The translations under genes and the position numbers were made by a program. A stretch of DNA of 64,000 nucleotides. Source: Diplonema japonicum. Its lineage: Eukaryota; Euglenozoa; Diplonemea; Diplonemida; Diplonemidae. Each line of letters opens with the position of its first letter. The first letter of the stretch is position 1. Below, in pieces: positions 40,781 to 53,099 of the stretch. The DNA lies in assembly GCA_964019335.1 (NCBI GenBank), contig OZ025670.1:62001-126000 (forward strand). Reading direction: 5' to 3'. Under the pieces are notes generated by a model that had not been told where the DNA came from, searched no databases, and was given only the letters and a program-made list of their open reading frames with translations.

Positions 40781-40934
40781 CGGGTTTGGGGACAGTGTCA
40801 TGCCTCAGCGCAGTTGACGGCATCACTTTCGTTTTGGTGGTACACACAGTTGCTTGTTTATTTCTGCTTTCCCTTATTTTTTCTCTCTCTAGCAATGAAT
40901 CCTTGTGTATCACCCTTACAGGAGTCGTGGCAAT

Positions 40935-43900
40935 ATGACCCACGCACCAGATGGCGCTGCCTTGCTATCACGGGGACGCATCAAGAAGGCTCTGGAGTCG
41001 GAGGACTACTACTTGGACGACAACACCACTGTGCAGATTCTACAAGTTAATAATGTGAGCGATAAGTACTACCTGCAAGTAAGTGACGGTGAGTGGTGCA
41101 CCTATTTCGGCGCAGCAAGCAGTGTGGTTGCTGACATCGAGAGCGACAAGGTGAAGATCGGCCAGCTGTGTGTGCTGGAGAGGATCGAACGTGGTGCGCT
41201 GTGCCCCAACATCGCGTCAATCACGCCGATGATGCTCAGGACAGGCAAGATAGGTGATCCCAAGGAATTCAATACTAAGGCTTTTCGAGAGTTTGCTGCG
41301 TCTGTCGATGCACTCGCACATACGCCTAAGAAGAAGAAAAAAAGGGTGACAGCCAGTCCACCTATGACCCCGCGTGACTCACCCCCCGTCAATGTCCAGG
41401 ACCCCGTCACGCCCCCTGTGCAGACACCGCGGTCGATGTCCACCCCAAAGAGCCGAGGCCGGAGCCCTGCGAATAAGAAGTCCATCGCCACCAAGCGTGC
41501 CAGATCGGGCAGCACGGGCGGTCGCAATGCCATTCCCCTCTCGTCGATACCTACCACTGTCTCTGCGCTGCGCAAGCCAGCACGTGCGTCCTCTCTGGGC
41601 ACGAAGGCCCGACTACCTGTTACTCGCAAGAAGTCACCGAACCATCTTGCACCTCCTGACCCTCAGCTCTCCCTCCCCATGCCTCTTCCAGAAGCAGCCC
41701 CGGGTTGCCTCGTCAACCCCGGTAAGTGGAAGCTCCCTTCGTCCAACGAGTCCTGGAACCTCGCCTTCTGCGCCGAATCGGAACGCAGCTCCTCCGGCGA
41801 GACAGAACAGAACTTCACCTCTTCTCAAGCCTCGCTCCAGTCAACCATCAATGTTGCCTCACCAGGGAAGCCGGGTCCGAAGCACAGCCCTATAACTATG
41901 CATTTACCTTCGCAGGATGACCCTGAGTTGGCGAAAGAGCCTGAAGAGACGAAAAAGAAGACTCTTGAAGACTTAAGAAAGGAGCGCCATCAGATGAAAG
42001 AGCAGGAACGGACACAGAAGCTAGACCAGCACCAGCAATTGCTGCAACTGCAGCAGCAGTCCCAGGCCTCGAAACTGAAGGCGATGCAACGAGAGCAGCA
42101 GCAGCAGCAGCAGGAACAAGAAGCGAAGCTGCGCCAGCAACAACGCGAACAGGAGATCCAACTTGCCGAGCGGCAGAAGCAGGTCACAGAACAACAGTTG
42201 CAGAGCGAGCAGAAGATTCGCGAAAAAGAATTGGAACTGCAAGCAAAGCAGAGGCAGCAAGAAGAAGAGCTGGCTGAACAGAGACGTATTGTGGCAGAGC
42301 AGCAGCGTGACCTGGCAACGCAGCAGGAGGAAAAGGAGCGCCTACTTAGACGGGAGAGTGAAGCACAACTCGAGATCCAAAAGAAAGTTGACCTTGGCAA
42401 GAAGGAGTTCGAGATGCTGCAGCAGCAGCGCCTGCAAGAAGAACAACGGCTTGCCGAGCAAGAGCAGGCCATGGTACAGCAACAGCAGGAGCTCAACAAA
42501 CAGCTGCAGGAACAGGAGTATTTGCTGGAAAGCAAACGGCGAGCAAGACAGCAGCAGGAGGATTTCTTAGCGAGACAGAAATCAGAACAAGACGAAACCC
42601 TCAGAAAGCAAGAGCAGAAGCTACAGATCCTACAGCAGGAGAAAGAAGAAGAGCTCACGAGACAGCAAAAGGCACTCATTAGGCAGCAGAAAGAACAAGA
42701 ACAAGAATTGACGGAGCAGAAGGAGCGCCTAAAGCGTGAGCAGCAAGAGCTTGTGGAACAGCAAAGAAGAGAACAAGAGCAGGAACTGCAACAACGACAG
42801 CGGGAACTGGAACGACAACGAGAAAAGCAGGAGCAGGAGTTGGACGAGCAGAGGGAGCGCATGAAACGCGAGCAGCAAACCCTTATCGAAGAACAGAGAC
42901 AAGAGCAGGAGAGGGAGCTGGAGCAGTTAAAAAAAGAACAGGAAGTCAAAATGCTGCAGCAGAAGAATGAACAAGAGATGTTACTTGCAAAACAGAGAGA
43001 ACAGTTATTGGAGGAGAAGCAGCTTAGGATGCAGCAAGAAGAGGAGTTAGCAGGGCAGGAAGAAGTCATCAGGAAAAGAAAAGCACAGCTAAAGGAACAA
43101 CAAGAAGAGTATGAAAGACGGCAGCGCGAGCAAGATGGCGTCGAGGGGAAAATACTCGAGCAAGAAGAGCAGCTGAGACGGCAGGCGAGACAGCAGGAAG
43201 ATGAACAGAAGAAGCTCGAGGAAGAACAGGCACGCCGTGTGGCGGAATTGACGCAACTGCAGGAGAAGCTACTGACAGAACACAAAACCAAGGAAAAGCA
43301 GCTCTTTGAAAAGATACTAAAAGAGGAGGCTGTGGTAGAGGCAGAGCAGCGGCAAGTAATTGTGGACAAGGAACAGTTTGAGGTAGATAAGATACGGGTC
43401 CAACGGGAAGAAGAGCAGATAAAGTCACGGATGGGGACACCCGTGGCAATGCCTTCAATGCCTCCCATGGAAATGAATGAGAAACTGTACAACAGTGTCA
43501 CAAGCGACCCGTGGGGCATCAACCTCACACCCTTCAGCAGCACACTGTCCACACGGCCGAGGAAGCCAAAGTTCCAAGCACAGCTACAACCGAGAAAGAT
43601 GGAATCACCACTTACTGCCTTGAAGCACCCGCCACCACCTTCCGAAGTGGCTAAGTCGCTCTTTGAGGATGAGGTTTGTGTGGAAGTTGAGTGCGTCCCC
43701 AAGCTCGTGCGAGAACGCTCTGAGAAAACGGATGCCACGAAGCATTTCATCGAAAGAGAGAAACATCTTGTGAAGAAGGCTGAACCGAAGAGGTGGGCTA
43801 TGTCAACACTGGACTTCGAAGATATCACAAACAAGGAGCGACACCCGCCGACAGTGGTGAGACAGCTGGGCCCTCCACCTGTCCCGCGCACACCACCTCC

Positions 43901-44734
43901 GTCGATGCATGAAAACGAGAACACCGAAGACGAGTGTGGTTTTAATGTTGCGTGCAGCAAGTCCACTGTGTCGTCTGTCAATGTCAATGTGAATGTGAAT
44001 AAGAATTCATCTCCGTTCAAAGGGATGAGTGATATGGGAGAGGAGGGCCCGCCAGCAGGCGAAGGGCAACAGAGACAACCATGGGGGTGCAGCACGCTAA
44101 GCTTCACGCAGAGCAGGAAAGAATCGCTGGAGGAGCAAATGAGAGCTTTGCAAGAGCAGCTGGAATCGACAAAGAAGCTAGAAACCCACACGCTTAACTT
44201 CCAAGAGGTATGTAAGTACAGCATGCGCAGCATTACCCATCACAGCTTGTGGCGAAGGGCAGACACCGCAACGGACTGCTGATCATAGACACATTCTTCA
44301 ATGAGTACCAAAAGCTGTCCGACGCTCTGAAGCAGAATGCATCGAAGGAGGTGTGGATACAATTTCAAAAAAAAAAAAAGCTTTCTTTTTTTCTTCACTA
44401 TCAGACTGGCTCATCGTATCGCAGACTGATCAGGGAGTGCGAGCTGTGGTTTGGTGAATTCACAAGGGACCTTCTACAAAGGCCTGAGAGGGTTTATAAG
44501 TACTTTATGTCGTTGCGGAAGACTGGTGTGTGGGAACAAAAAAAAAAAAAAAAAAAGAAGAGAATAACTAAAACAGGAGCTGTCCAGGACCCCTCTCACA
44601 TTTTCGTTCTTCTCAAGCGGCTGCAGAAGTGGCTCGCCTCCAAGTCCCCCAAGCACACAGACGAACGTCTCGTCCAGTCTTGCGCGGCATACGTCCAGCA
44701 AAGTTACAATGCAAATTTTGCTGTCCATCCTTAG
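40935..44734 (+). CDS. Giant Gln/Glu coiled-coil protein with RPA70N-like N-terminal OB fold
   Basis: The ATG 40935 lies 14 bases after CCCTTACAG. Exon 1 is 40935-44207; a 38-nt intron (44208-44245) is required. Two more in-frame introns are plausible (44351-44404 and 44526-44576, both GTGTG...CAG around poly-A), giving about 1218 residues. Residues ~8-115 match the RPA large-subunit N-terminal fold: LSRGRIKKAL, VQILQVNNV, KYYLQVSDGEW, KIGQLCVLERIE. A basic Ser/Pro linker (~125-330) follows. Residues ~345-840 form a continuous Q/E/R coiled coil (REQQQQQQEQEAKLRQQQ type). A C-terminal globular region (HRNGLLIIDTFFNEYQ; ECELWFGEFTRDLL) closes it. RPA70N binds peptides in the DNA-damage response; here the context suggests a scaffold, not a true RPA. 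Confidence 0.8.
44208..44245 (+). other. Intron, 38 nt (GTATGT...CATCACAG)
   Basis: Phase 0; it joins ...TLNFQE to LVAKGRHRNGLL. Without removal the frame stops at 44282. Confidence 0.85.
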
Positions 44735-45024
44735 GCACTTTTTTTTTTTTCTTTTTTTCTTTCTGTCACATATTAAGGTTGCACGGTGGCTTTTAAAAAA
44801 AACTTTTTTTTTTCTGATATCTTGTACACTCACTTCCCCACACCATATTTTTTGTATAACCCAACTAGATTTCCCCCCTCCCCGTTCCATTCCCTTCCCA
44901 TGATATATGTACAACTGTGTTATATTTCCCCCTTTTTTTTTTATTCCCCTTCTTTTTTCCACATGTTCTTGAACCAAAAAAAAAACCCCCCCTCAGCTAT
45001 AACAAAAAAAGAAGGGAAAAAAAA
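44735..45024. other. Intergenic: T-rich tracts
   Basis: Pyrimidine-rich sequence with CCCCCCTCAG at 44986-44996 as probable acceptor. No gene is seen. Confidence 0.5.
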
Positions 45025-46269
45025 ATGCCATTCGAAAAGATCAAGGTCGCAGGGTCTGTCGTGGACATCGATGGTGACGAGATGACGAGGATCATCTGGG
45101 CGATGATCAAGGAGAAGTTGATCCTGCCCTTCGTGGACGTGGATATTCAGTACTTCGATCTTGGCATGGAGAACAGGGACGCCACCGACGACCAGGTGAC
45201 CATCGACTGCGCGAACGCCATCAAGAAGTGCAACGTCGGCATCAAGTGCGCGACAATCACCCCCGACGAGGCACGCGTTGAGGAGTTCAAACTCAAGAAG
45301 ATGTGGAGGTCCCCCAACGGCACCATCAGGAACATCCTCGGTGGGACTGTCTTCCGTGAACCCATCGTCTGCAAGAACATCCCTCGTCTGGCTAAGATGT
45401 GGGACACACCCATCACCGTGGCAAGACACGCATTCGGTGACCAGTACAAGGCACAGGACTTCAAGGTTGCGGGCAAGGGCAAGTTCACCCTCACATACAC
45501 ACCCGAGGATGGAAGCGAGAAGAAAGAAGTCGAAGTCTTCAACTTCCCCGAAGGCGGTGGTGTGTTGATGGGAATGTACAACACTACTGAGTCGATCACC
45601 GGCTTCGCTAAGGCCTGCTTCGAGTACGCTATCCTCAAGAAGCAGCCGCTGTACATGTCGACAAAGAACACGATCCTGAAGGCGTACGACGGTCTCTTCA
45701 AGGACATCTTCCAGGAGATGTACGACAAGGAGTACGTTGCCAAATTCAAGGAGCTCGGAACATGGTACGAGCACAGGCTTATCGACGACATGGTTGCCTT
45801 TGCCATCAAATCTGACGGCGGCTACGTGTGGGCGTGCAAGAACTACGACGGTGATGTCCAGAGTGACATTGTTGCTCAGGGGTTCGGGTCGCTCGGTCTT
45901 ATGACATCTGTCCTGATGTGCCCTGACGGTAAGACCATCGAGGCCGAGGCTGCCCACGGAACTGTGACCCGTCACTACCGTGTCCACCAGAAGGGTGGTG
46001 AGACATCTACCAACCCCATTGCTTCCATTTTCGCATGGACCAGGGGTCTTAACCACAGGGGCAAGCTAGACGGTAACAACCGTCTTCAGGAGTTCGCACA
46101 GACCCTTGAGAAGGTTGTGATCGACACTGTTGAGGCTGGTTCCATGACCAAGGACCTTGCCCTGTGCATTCGTGGCAGCATTGACAACGTGAAGAGGGAG
46201 GATTACATGAACACCACCGAGTTCATGAACAAGATCGCGGATGAGCTTACGAAGAAGCTTAGCGCGTGA
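45025..46269 (+). CDS. IDH: NADP-dependent isocitrate dehydrogenase
   Basis: The 414-residue single exon has the length of eukaryotic cytosolic NADP-IDH. It starts [20 protein letters not shown], with no presequence; the upstream open frame is low-complexity leader. Substrate-binding and catalytic landmarks are present: [32 protein letters not shown] (the SPNGTIRN phosphate/isocitrate loop), the catalytic tyrosine in [13 protein letters not shown]-type context, HRLIDDMVA with the metal-binding aspartates, and [11 protein letters not shown]. The enzyme converts isocitrate to 2-oxoglutarate while making NADPH. The C-terminus KKLSA is not a good peroxisomal signal, so the cytosol is most likely. 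Strong codon bias suggests high expression. A CCCTCAG acceptor lies about 30 bases upstream. Confidence 0.95.
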   Translation: MPFEKIKVAGSVVDIDGDEMTRIIWAMIKEKLILPFVDVDIQYFDLGMENRDATDDQVTIDCANAIKKCNVGIKCATITPDEARVEEFKLKKMWRSPNGTIRNILGGTVFREPIVCKNIPRLAKMWDTPITVARHAFGDQYKAQDFKVAGKGKFTLTYTPEDGSEKKEVEVFNFPEGGGVLMGMYNTTESITGFAKACFEYAILKKQPLYMSTKNTILKAYDGLFKDIFQEMYDKEYVAKFKELGTWYEHRLIDDMVAFAIKSDGGYVWACKNYDGDVQSDIVAQGFGSLGLMTSVLMCPDGKTIEAEAAHGTVTRHYRVHQKGGETSTNPIASIFAWTRGLNHRGKLDGNNRLQEFAQTLEKVVIDTVEAGSMTKDLALCIRGSIDNVKREDYMNTTEFMNKIADELTKKLSA

Positions 46270-46979
46270 TTAAAAAAAAAAAAAAAAAAGAAATTATGAA
46301 GAAGAAGCTTCCCCTTCCCTATTTCTCAACCCCCACCGTTCCACTGTTGACTCTGGTGGATTCACGGTGTTCGAAGGGAGGATGTGTGCTTCTTTTGAAT
46401 TTTTTTTTGGGATAAAAAAATATTGGCTTTTGAGCCCCCCCCTCCCTCCTCCCCACCCCCCCTTTTTTTTTGAAAAGTAACTCTCTCACGTCTTTTTTTT
46501 TATTTCCCCGCCTCCTTCTCCTCCCCCCGTTCCACTATATGCGCTCTTCCCCCCTCCTCACTGTTCTTAAAAAAAAAAAAAGAAAACGTCGACCGAATTA
46601 TAAGTTGGTATTTAAAAAAAATGAGGCAGACCGTGTCAAACCATGTTGTTGCGATATCTTCCCTCCCCCCTGTCCTTCCCAGCCCTCATAGAGCCTTGTC
46701 GTACGCAAGAAGAAGAGAAAAAAAAAGAAGAAGAAAAAAAAAAAAAAAAAAAAAAAACACTCTACTCTCTTTCTGGATCTGAAAAGAAAGAAGAAGAGAA
46801 TTGAAAAAAAAAAAAGTGTGCTGACTCCTTGCTTTTTTTTAAGAAAGTTTTTTCTGATAGTGGAAAAAAAAGAATACAAACACCCCCCTTTTTTTTTCTT
46901 TCCTCCTTTTTTTTTCCCCTTTTTTTTCTCCCGTTTTTCTTTTTTCCACACAGCAGGGAAAAGGAAATAAAATGTGGGG

Positions 46980-47027
<48 letters not shown>

Positions 47028-47174
47028 CTCTGTCCCCCCATTCCAATCTCCAGTGGCCGGTTTTTTAAAACACACTACACCCATAATATTTCTTTAAAAA
47101 AAAAATGAAATTGTTATCCAAGACTGCAACACACCAACAGGTTTGTGAATGGAAAAAGAGGGAAGAACAGCTCA
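46270..47174. other. Intergenic, homopolymer-rich; no gene seen
   Basis: A runs at 46271-46288, 46736-46757 and about 45 bases at 46980-47024, with T/C tracts between. CACACCAACAG ends at 47140. A short out-of-frame ATG at 47149 precedes the true start of the next gene and would open an upstream reading frame of about 28 codons. Confidence 0.55.
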
Positions 47175-50100
47175 ATGTCTGCTGCTCCCTGCGAGGCACG
47201 ATGGGATATACAGAATGAAGGTGCTGTGTTCATGAGGAGGGCGTTGTGCCTGCGTTCACACGACGAACGGGAATTGGTGATCGAACGCATTTCAAGGATC
47301 TTAAAAGGAACAAGCCCAGGGCTCTCCGGGGGCATGCGTCGCTGCAGAAGCCCCCGCAAGCTTGAGTATCAATTTGGAGCGCTGCAACCTCCTAAAATAC
47401 TTCATAACAACAAGCGTCTCATTCATGTTCTTTTTGCACTGTTGGGCAGAGAGGGGGTTATCGGGAAGCAGCCCCTTCTCGAGAATTCCGTGATTGCCCT
47501 CCGCCCGCCTCTTCTCGAGCGCACCGACGACGAGACGGAAGTAGTAGTCGACACTGCTACTATAGACGCAGTGTGTCGGTCGGAAGCCTCTCTCGGGCTT
47601 CCTGATACCCACCTCACTAGTACCCTGTCACGTTGCTCCCCTCCCGAAGGCCCTCCTGCTGCAGATATTTACGGATCTGGTTCCTTCCGCATTCTCATCT
47701 CTGAGCTGAAGCGCATTGCAACTTCTACCCGCGTGGCCACCGGCTCCGCCCTGCCTCCCGTCTTCATCGAATCCCTCACCTCTTTCATCACCCGCAAGGA
47801 AAACCGTGACTTCTTCTTCCTCCGTAGGAACATCCCCTTGCGTGAGGTCAGCTGCGAACACCGTTGGGCCGCCCTTAGGCAGTTTTATTGCGACGGCATG
47901 TCTTCCGCTGAAATCCGGTTGAGCTCTATTGGTAATGAGCCCCCTTCCGTTGATGACATCAGCACGGAGGCCGTGGCGCATAGGTCTGCTGTTCACCAGG
48001 CAAGAGAATGTCTGGCGATCCTCCACCAGTGTCTTACGGTGTTGGACAAGGTGCCCGAGGGGCGTGTCATCGCACGGCAGTTCGATGACTACATCAACCG
48101 CGTCAGGAAAGCGCCCGCCTTGTACGGCTTCAGAACGGCGCAGCAGGTGGAGAACGCGCTGTCACGTTCGCTGTCGTTTCTTAGTGAATGCGTTGTGCAA
48201 ACATGCGAGGGCTACAGTATGGTCGACGGGGCGCACCATCGGTACAACCAGCTCACATCGAAGACACCGCAGCCGATGTACTTCGTGACAGTTGCGACGT
48301 TGTGCGAACCGCAGTGCGCGCCAGTGGACATGGTGACCCTTCGTGCTAGACTGCGGGGCAAGTACCGCCTCGTCTTGTCATCATGCCGGCACCACAACGT
48401 GAGTGCCGTCTGCAGCTCTGTCGTCACGGGTGAGGTGCCGTATGGGATATCGATTCCAACAGTCCGCGAAGCGTCCCTCCGAGCACTGCTAGAGGTGCTG
48501 TGCACGGATGACACAGTACTCGACACGTGGTACCTGCAAGTGCCTGAAACGTACCTTGAGGAGGCTACACGGCTGCTTGAGACATCCTTAGAAGTAGGCG
48601 GTGTGTACAACGATCCTGAGCTGGCGAGGTGCCTGCGGTGCAACATTGTGCTGCACCAGAAAGAGCCCAAGTTCGTTGCAGTAGAGTTAGCGAAGCGGGC
48701 GGTATGCGCGGCTCTTGTGATTCCCTCCGAAAATGCGGAGATCCTCCTTGGCACCCAAGGAGGGTCTTGGGAGCAGGGGAGAGGGCACTACTTCAAGCCA
48801 CAACATGAAGTGATGTGCACCACCACCCTGCTTACATCTTCATTGTCTATCACGGGTACCAGCAGGTTCAGAGCTACAAAAATCCTTCATGAAGACACGG
48901 AAGGATGGGGTCCGTGTGCTGCCCCAGTGACCAGCAAGGACCTCCCCAAGCGGTACGAAGAGCAAGATGTAAGGAAGAACGAGCGGGTATTCACGAAGCC
49001 GAAGGAACAGGCGAAGGAAGCACAGCCAGAAGAAGAGACGTCCAGCATAGTGCCGACGTCGCCGCAGCACAACATGGAGGATGACAAGTTGCTGGTGTGC
49101 ATGTCGTGCAGTGAAGAGTCCTGCATCGTGGAGGTGGCGTCGCTGCCAGACGCAGAGAGCGTTGCGAAGGAGACCTTTGATGTTTTGATATCACTGCCAC
49201 CGGGAAGGTTCCATCTGTGCTACGTTTTTGAGGGAAAAAAGAGGGTTGTGAAGACAGAGAAGCATTTCAGGACGTTCCTAAGCCTTGCAAAGGCAGGAAA
49301 GGTCGGGATGGACGGCGGGCTGCCTGAGCTATGCGTAGCACTGAAGAACGCGAAGCCTGTGTCAAAAGCTGTGGGAGTAAGCGAACAAAAATCACCTGAG
49401 AGCAGTGCGGGGCTAACGGCCACGCCGGTAAGCGACATTGCGCTGCAGGAAAGCAGGGAAAACGAAGAGGTTGCCGGGGTGTGCTTGGCACGCCTAGAGC
49501 TTGAACGCTGTCAGGACAAGCTAGCTGAGCTCGAAGCTGAACAGCTGCGTTGTGAAGAAGGCCGTGTCTGGCAGAACGAGCTTGTGGAGATCATGCTGCG
49601 TTCGATGGATCCGCAAGAGGGCATCACACCTCTCTTGTCGCGCACGCTCTCTGTGCACAAACGCAATATCACATCCTTCACATGCATACTAGAGCTCATC
49701 AAGGCCGAGGTCGGGTACCAAGCTGACCTGTCGTACCTCAGCCCAAGGGGCGAGTTCGTCACTGTCTATGACGATGTCACGCTGCACCTGTTCCTGCAGC
49801 AGAAGTGGGGCGATTTGCTGCTGTTCGTGAAGAAACGATCGTTTGTGCCGAAGCCAGTGAAATCGAAACCCGACAGGCGACCCAAAGTGAAGGAGGAATT
49901 CGCAATGGTCAACATTACGTTCAACCCACCCACTCTAAAGGTCGTGGGCAAGATGGAACAACGGTCCATCGACGGGCTGTCCAAGAAGCTTGTCGCCGTG
50001 TGTCCCTCCATTGCGCAGGGCAGGAAGGGCAAACGCGTACCATCGCTGATGTTCAAACCGGAGCCTGAGCCACACTGGACAGTCACCTACCCGTACGCTT

Positions 50101-51004
50101 TCTGCGACCAGACTATGCAGTCCATGTTGTTTCTCGCACTCCTCGACACGCTGCATGCGACTGGTGGTTGGCAGGTCCGCGAGACGAGCTCTTGCACGTG
50201 CCCCATCGATCTTCCGAAGTATGCTTCACATCAATAGTAACACCACAACAGGTCGAAATCAGGTGCTGGTGAAGCGGCACCCGCACTGATGGTTGATTTC
50301 TACAAGTTTACCTTCTCGAGACAGATGAGCTACAAACCGGCGAAGAAGAAGAAGAGCAGGCGTGCCTCGTCCGTTGACAAGAGCAAGATTGCACAGCCAC
50401 AACACCAACAGAAACAGCCGCCCCAGCAGCAGCTGCAGCTGCAAGTGCATGCACGTCCGCGTCCACAGCCACCACAACAGCAGCAGGAGAAAGGGGAAGA
50501 ACAATCACCCGTCACGCATGTTGAGGAACAACCAACGGCCGAGTCACAAGAGAACAGCAGCAGAGAGCCACCCGTCACCGTAACCATGCCGCTTCCCGAC
50601 GAGTTTGAAGGGGCTGCCGTTGCGAACACTGTCTCTCGCACTGTTGCAGTCGATGTGGGGGATGTCAGACCTGCCCCCCCTCAAGATGGCACTCCAGCGG
50701 AGCAAGTGCTAAAATATAGTGCGAAAAAGAGGAAAATGTCGGCAGGGAGGGTGGGCTTGAAGGTATAGCGCATTACACCCACCACGCCACACCACAGATA
50801 TGGGGCACCATGACATGGGAACAGCGGCTAACCTTCCTCAAGGACCGCGAGGCTGCTTCACGCCAAGAACCGATGCAGATGCAGATACCATCAGAACCAG
50901 TGGCGACAACCGAGACTAAAAGCTCCCAAGGAAGACGAACCCTTCCCTTGGGGAGAAGGCGGAGCCTCTCCGTCGGGGCGAGACCCATTACGCGGGATAT
51001 GTAG
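47175..51004 (+). CDS. Large PB1-like-domain protein, unknown function
   Basis: The exons are 47175-50218, 50252-50762 and 50798-51004 (introns of 33 and 35 nt), giving 1253 residues. The first intron carries the TAG at 50235 that seems to end the frame; splicing continues it as WQVRETSSCTCPIDLPKSKS. The N-terminal ~620 residues are a helical globular region with no motif I recognise. Around 640-730 and 860-920 are PB1-like segments (RFHLCYVFEGKKRVVKTEKH; GEFVTVYDDVTLHLFLQQKW; DLLLFVKK), the kind that mediates dimer or scaffold contacts. A late strand-rich region (HWTVTYPYAFCDQTMQSMLF) and a Gln/Pro-rich disordered tail ending in basic residues follow. No signal peptide or membrane span is seen. 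Confidence 0.75.
50219..50251 (+). other. Intron, 33 nt (GTATGC...CAACAG), removes an in-frame stop
   Basis: It contains TAG in the reading frame; removal keeps frame and restores a 1253-residue protein. It is the shortest well-supported intron here. Confidence 0.75.
50763..50797 (+). other. Intron, 35 nt (GTATAG...CCACAG)
   Basis: Phase 0; it joins ...SAGRVGLK to IWGTMTWEQRLTF. The donor base 5 is A (GTATAG), so the unspliced frame stops at once. Confidence 0.75.
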
Positions 51005-51113
51005 AGTTTCATTTACACAAGTTTTTAATAAGTTAATATGTGTCTAAGAAGCCCTTTTTATACATGTTGTCGTTAATTCCCGAAAAACAGATAAATTTTA
51101 ACAAACTAACAAA

Positions 51114-52433
51114 ATGACTGACTACAAGGTTAAGGACATCTCGCTCGCTGAGTTCGGGCGCAAGGAGATCGAGCTTGCGGAGAACGAGATGCCTGGTCTC
51201 ATGGAGCTCCGTGAGGAGTTCGGTGAGAAGAAGCCCCTTGCTGGTGCTAAGGTGGCTGGGTGCCTCCACATGACCATCCAGACTGCCGTGCTCATGGAGA
51301 CCCTCAAGGCCCTCGGTGCTGAGGTGAGGTGGTCTTCGTGCAACATCTTCTCCACCCAGGACCACGCCGCCGCCGCCATGGCCAAGGTCGGGATCCCCAC
51401 CTTCGCATGGAAGGGTGAGACCGAGGACGAGTACAACTGGTGCGTGGAGCAGACCATCAAGGGCTTCTCCGGCAACGGGTACCCCAACATCCTCCTTGAC
51501 GACGGTGGTGACCTGACCAACCTTGTGCTCTCCAAGGGCTTCGACAGCGACCTTGTGAAGGGCATCGTGGGTGTCTCCGAGGAGACCACCACCGGTGTGA
51601 AGGCCCTCTTCAAGAGGTGCAAGAACAAGACCCTCCCCTTCCCTGGTATCAACGTCAACGACTCCGTCACCAAGTCCAAGTTCGACAACCTGTACGGCTG
51701 CCGTGAGTCCCTTGTCGACGGGATCAAGCGTGCCACTGACGTCATGATCGCCGGTAAGACCTGCGTCGTTGCGGGGTACGGTGACGTTGGTAAGGGGTGC
51801 GCCGCCGCACTCCGCAACTTCGGTGCGCGTGTGATGGTGACTGAGATCGACCCCATCAACGCCCTGCAGGCGCTCATGGAGGGGTACCAGGTGGTGCTCA
51901 TGGAGGACGTTGTTGAGGAGTGCCACATCTTCGTGACGACCACCGGCAACGACGACATCATCACCAAGGAGCACTTCCCCAAGATGATGAACGACGCCAT
52001 CGTGTGCAACATCGGGCACTTCGACACTGAGATCCAGGTCGCCTGGTTGAACGAGAACTGCAAGGAGAAGATCGAGGTGAAGCCCCAGGTGGACAGGTAC
52101 ACCATGCCCAGCGGCAGGCACATCATCCTTCTTGCTGAGGGCAGGCTTGTGAACCTTGGCTGCGCCACCGGCCACCCTTCGTTCGTGATGTCGAACTCCT
52201 TCTCCAACCAGGTGCTGGCTCAGATCGAGCTTTGGACCAACAAGGACAACGACAAGTACCCCAAGGGGATCCAGACCGAGGTCTTCCTCCTCCCCAAGGA
52301 GCTCGACGAGAAGGTCGCTGCCGCGCACCTTAACAAGCTTGGTGCCAAGCTCACCAAGCTCAACTCCAAGCAGGCTGAGTACATTGGTGTTTCTGTGGAA
52401 GGTCCCTTCAAGCCCGCCCACTACCGTTACTAG
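51114..52433 (+). CDS. AHCY: Adenosylhomocysteinase (S-adenosylhomocysteine hydrolase)
   Basis: The 439-residue single exon starts at the ATG 51114. Full-length family features are present: [50 protein letters not shown], the NAD-binding [35 protein letters not shown], and the C-terminal KPAHYRY that reaches into the partner subunit's NAD site. It splits S-adenosylhomocysteine to adenosine and homocysteine, relieving product inhibition of methyltransferases. It normally acts as a cytosolic tetramer. Strong codon bias toward C and G in third positions suggests high expression. The A/T-rich leader before the ATG lacks the usual CAG close by; TTACACAAG at about 51020 is the nearest acceptor-like site. 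Confidence 0.96.
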   Translation: MTDYKVKDISLAEFGRKEIELAENEMPGLMELREEFGEKKPLAGAKVAGCLHMTIQTAVLMETLKALGAEVRWSSCNIFSTQDHAAAAMAKVGIPTFAWKGETEDEYNWCVEQTIKGFSGNGYPNILLDDGGDLTNLVLSKGFDSDLVKGIVGVSEETTTGVKALFKRCKNKTLPFPGINVNDSVTKSKFDNLYGCRESLVDGIKRATDVMIAGKTCVVAGYGDVGKGCAAALRNFGARVMVTEIDPINALQALMEGYQVVLMEDVVEECHIFVTTTGNDDIITKEHFPKMMNDAIVCNIGHFDTEIQVAWLNENCKEKIEVKPQVDRYTMPSGRHIILLAEGRLVNLGCATGHPSFVMSNSFSNQVLAQIELWTNKDNDKYPKGIQTEVFLLPKELDEKVAAAHLNKLGAKLTKLNSKQAEYIGVSVEGPFKPAHYRY

Positions 52434-53099
52434 AAAGGTGTGGCGTTGAAGAAGAAATAAAAAAAAAGTCCGAAAAAAGCGGTGAACAAAAAAAAATTTA
52501 AGAAAACAAAAAAAAAAATAAATAAATAAACGTTGGAACGAATAATTTTCTTTAAATTAACATTTTTTTCTTTCTTTTTTTTTGCCTTTTTTGCAGTTTT
52601 CCTTTATCCCATTATCTCCCACCCCCTTTTTTTTTTGGTGTTAATTTTTTTTCTTTTTCCACTTCCTTTCCTCCATTCCCTGTCCCTCTGTTCTTCTGTT
52701 GCCCGCATGTACCCAGCTTACGTCGCTGGGCACAAGAGCCGATCGTTCACTCCCCCCCGCTTCCAGGAGTAAAATAATAAAAAGGGAAACAAAAAAAAAA
52801 AACAAAAAAAAACGGGGGAAAAAAAAGAAAAAAAGGGGAAGAATAAAAAAAATGTAGGGAATCACGTTCAAATCCCTGGAATTATTTTTTTTTCTATCCT
52901 TTTTTTTTTTTTTTTTTTGCCCCTCCCTTTTTTTTCCCCCATACTTCTGCGCAAAAAAGAAATCCCCCCCCTCCCCTCCCCCTCAAAGACATCATATAAT
53001 TTTATTTCCTTATTATTCTATTTCTTTTTATATAACTCCCATGTGTACAACCCCCCATCAAAAAAGAGAGAAAACAAAATAAAAAAAACACAACCACAA
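52434..53099. other. Intergenic, A/T-run rich
   Basis: Only a 21-codon piece (MYPAYVAGHKSRSFTPPRFQ...) at 52707-52772 is not low-complexity; it may be part of a tiny gene but cannot be supported. The rest is T- and A-rich. Confidence 0.45.

Noticed and set aside
52533-52772. 79-codon frame ending MYPAYVAGHKSRSFTPPRFQ
   Set aside because: Most of it is translated T-rich DNA; only the last 21 codons look protein-like, which is too little to support a gene.
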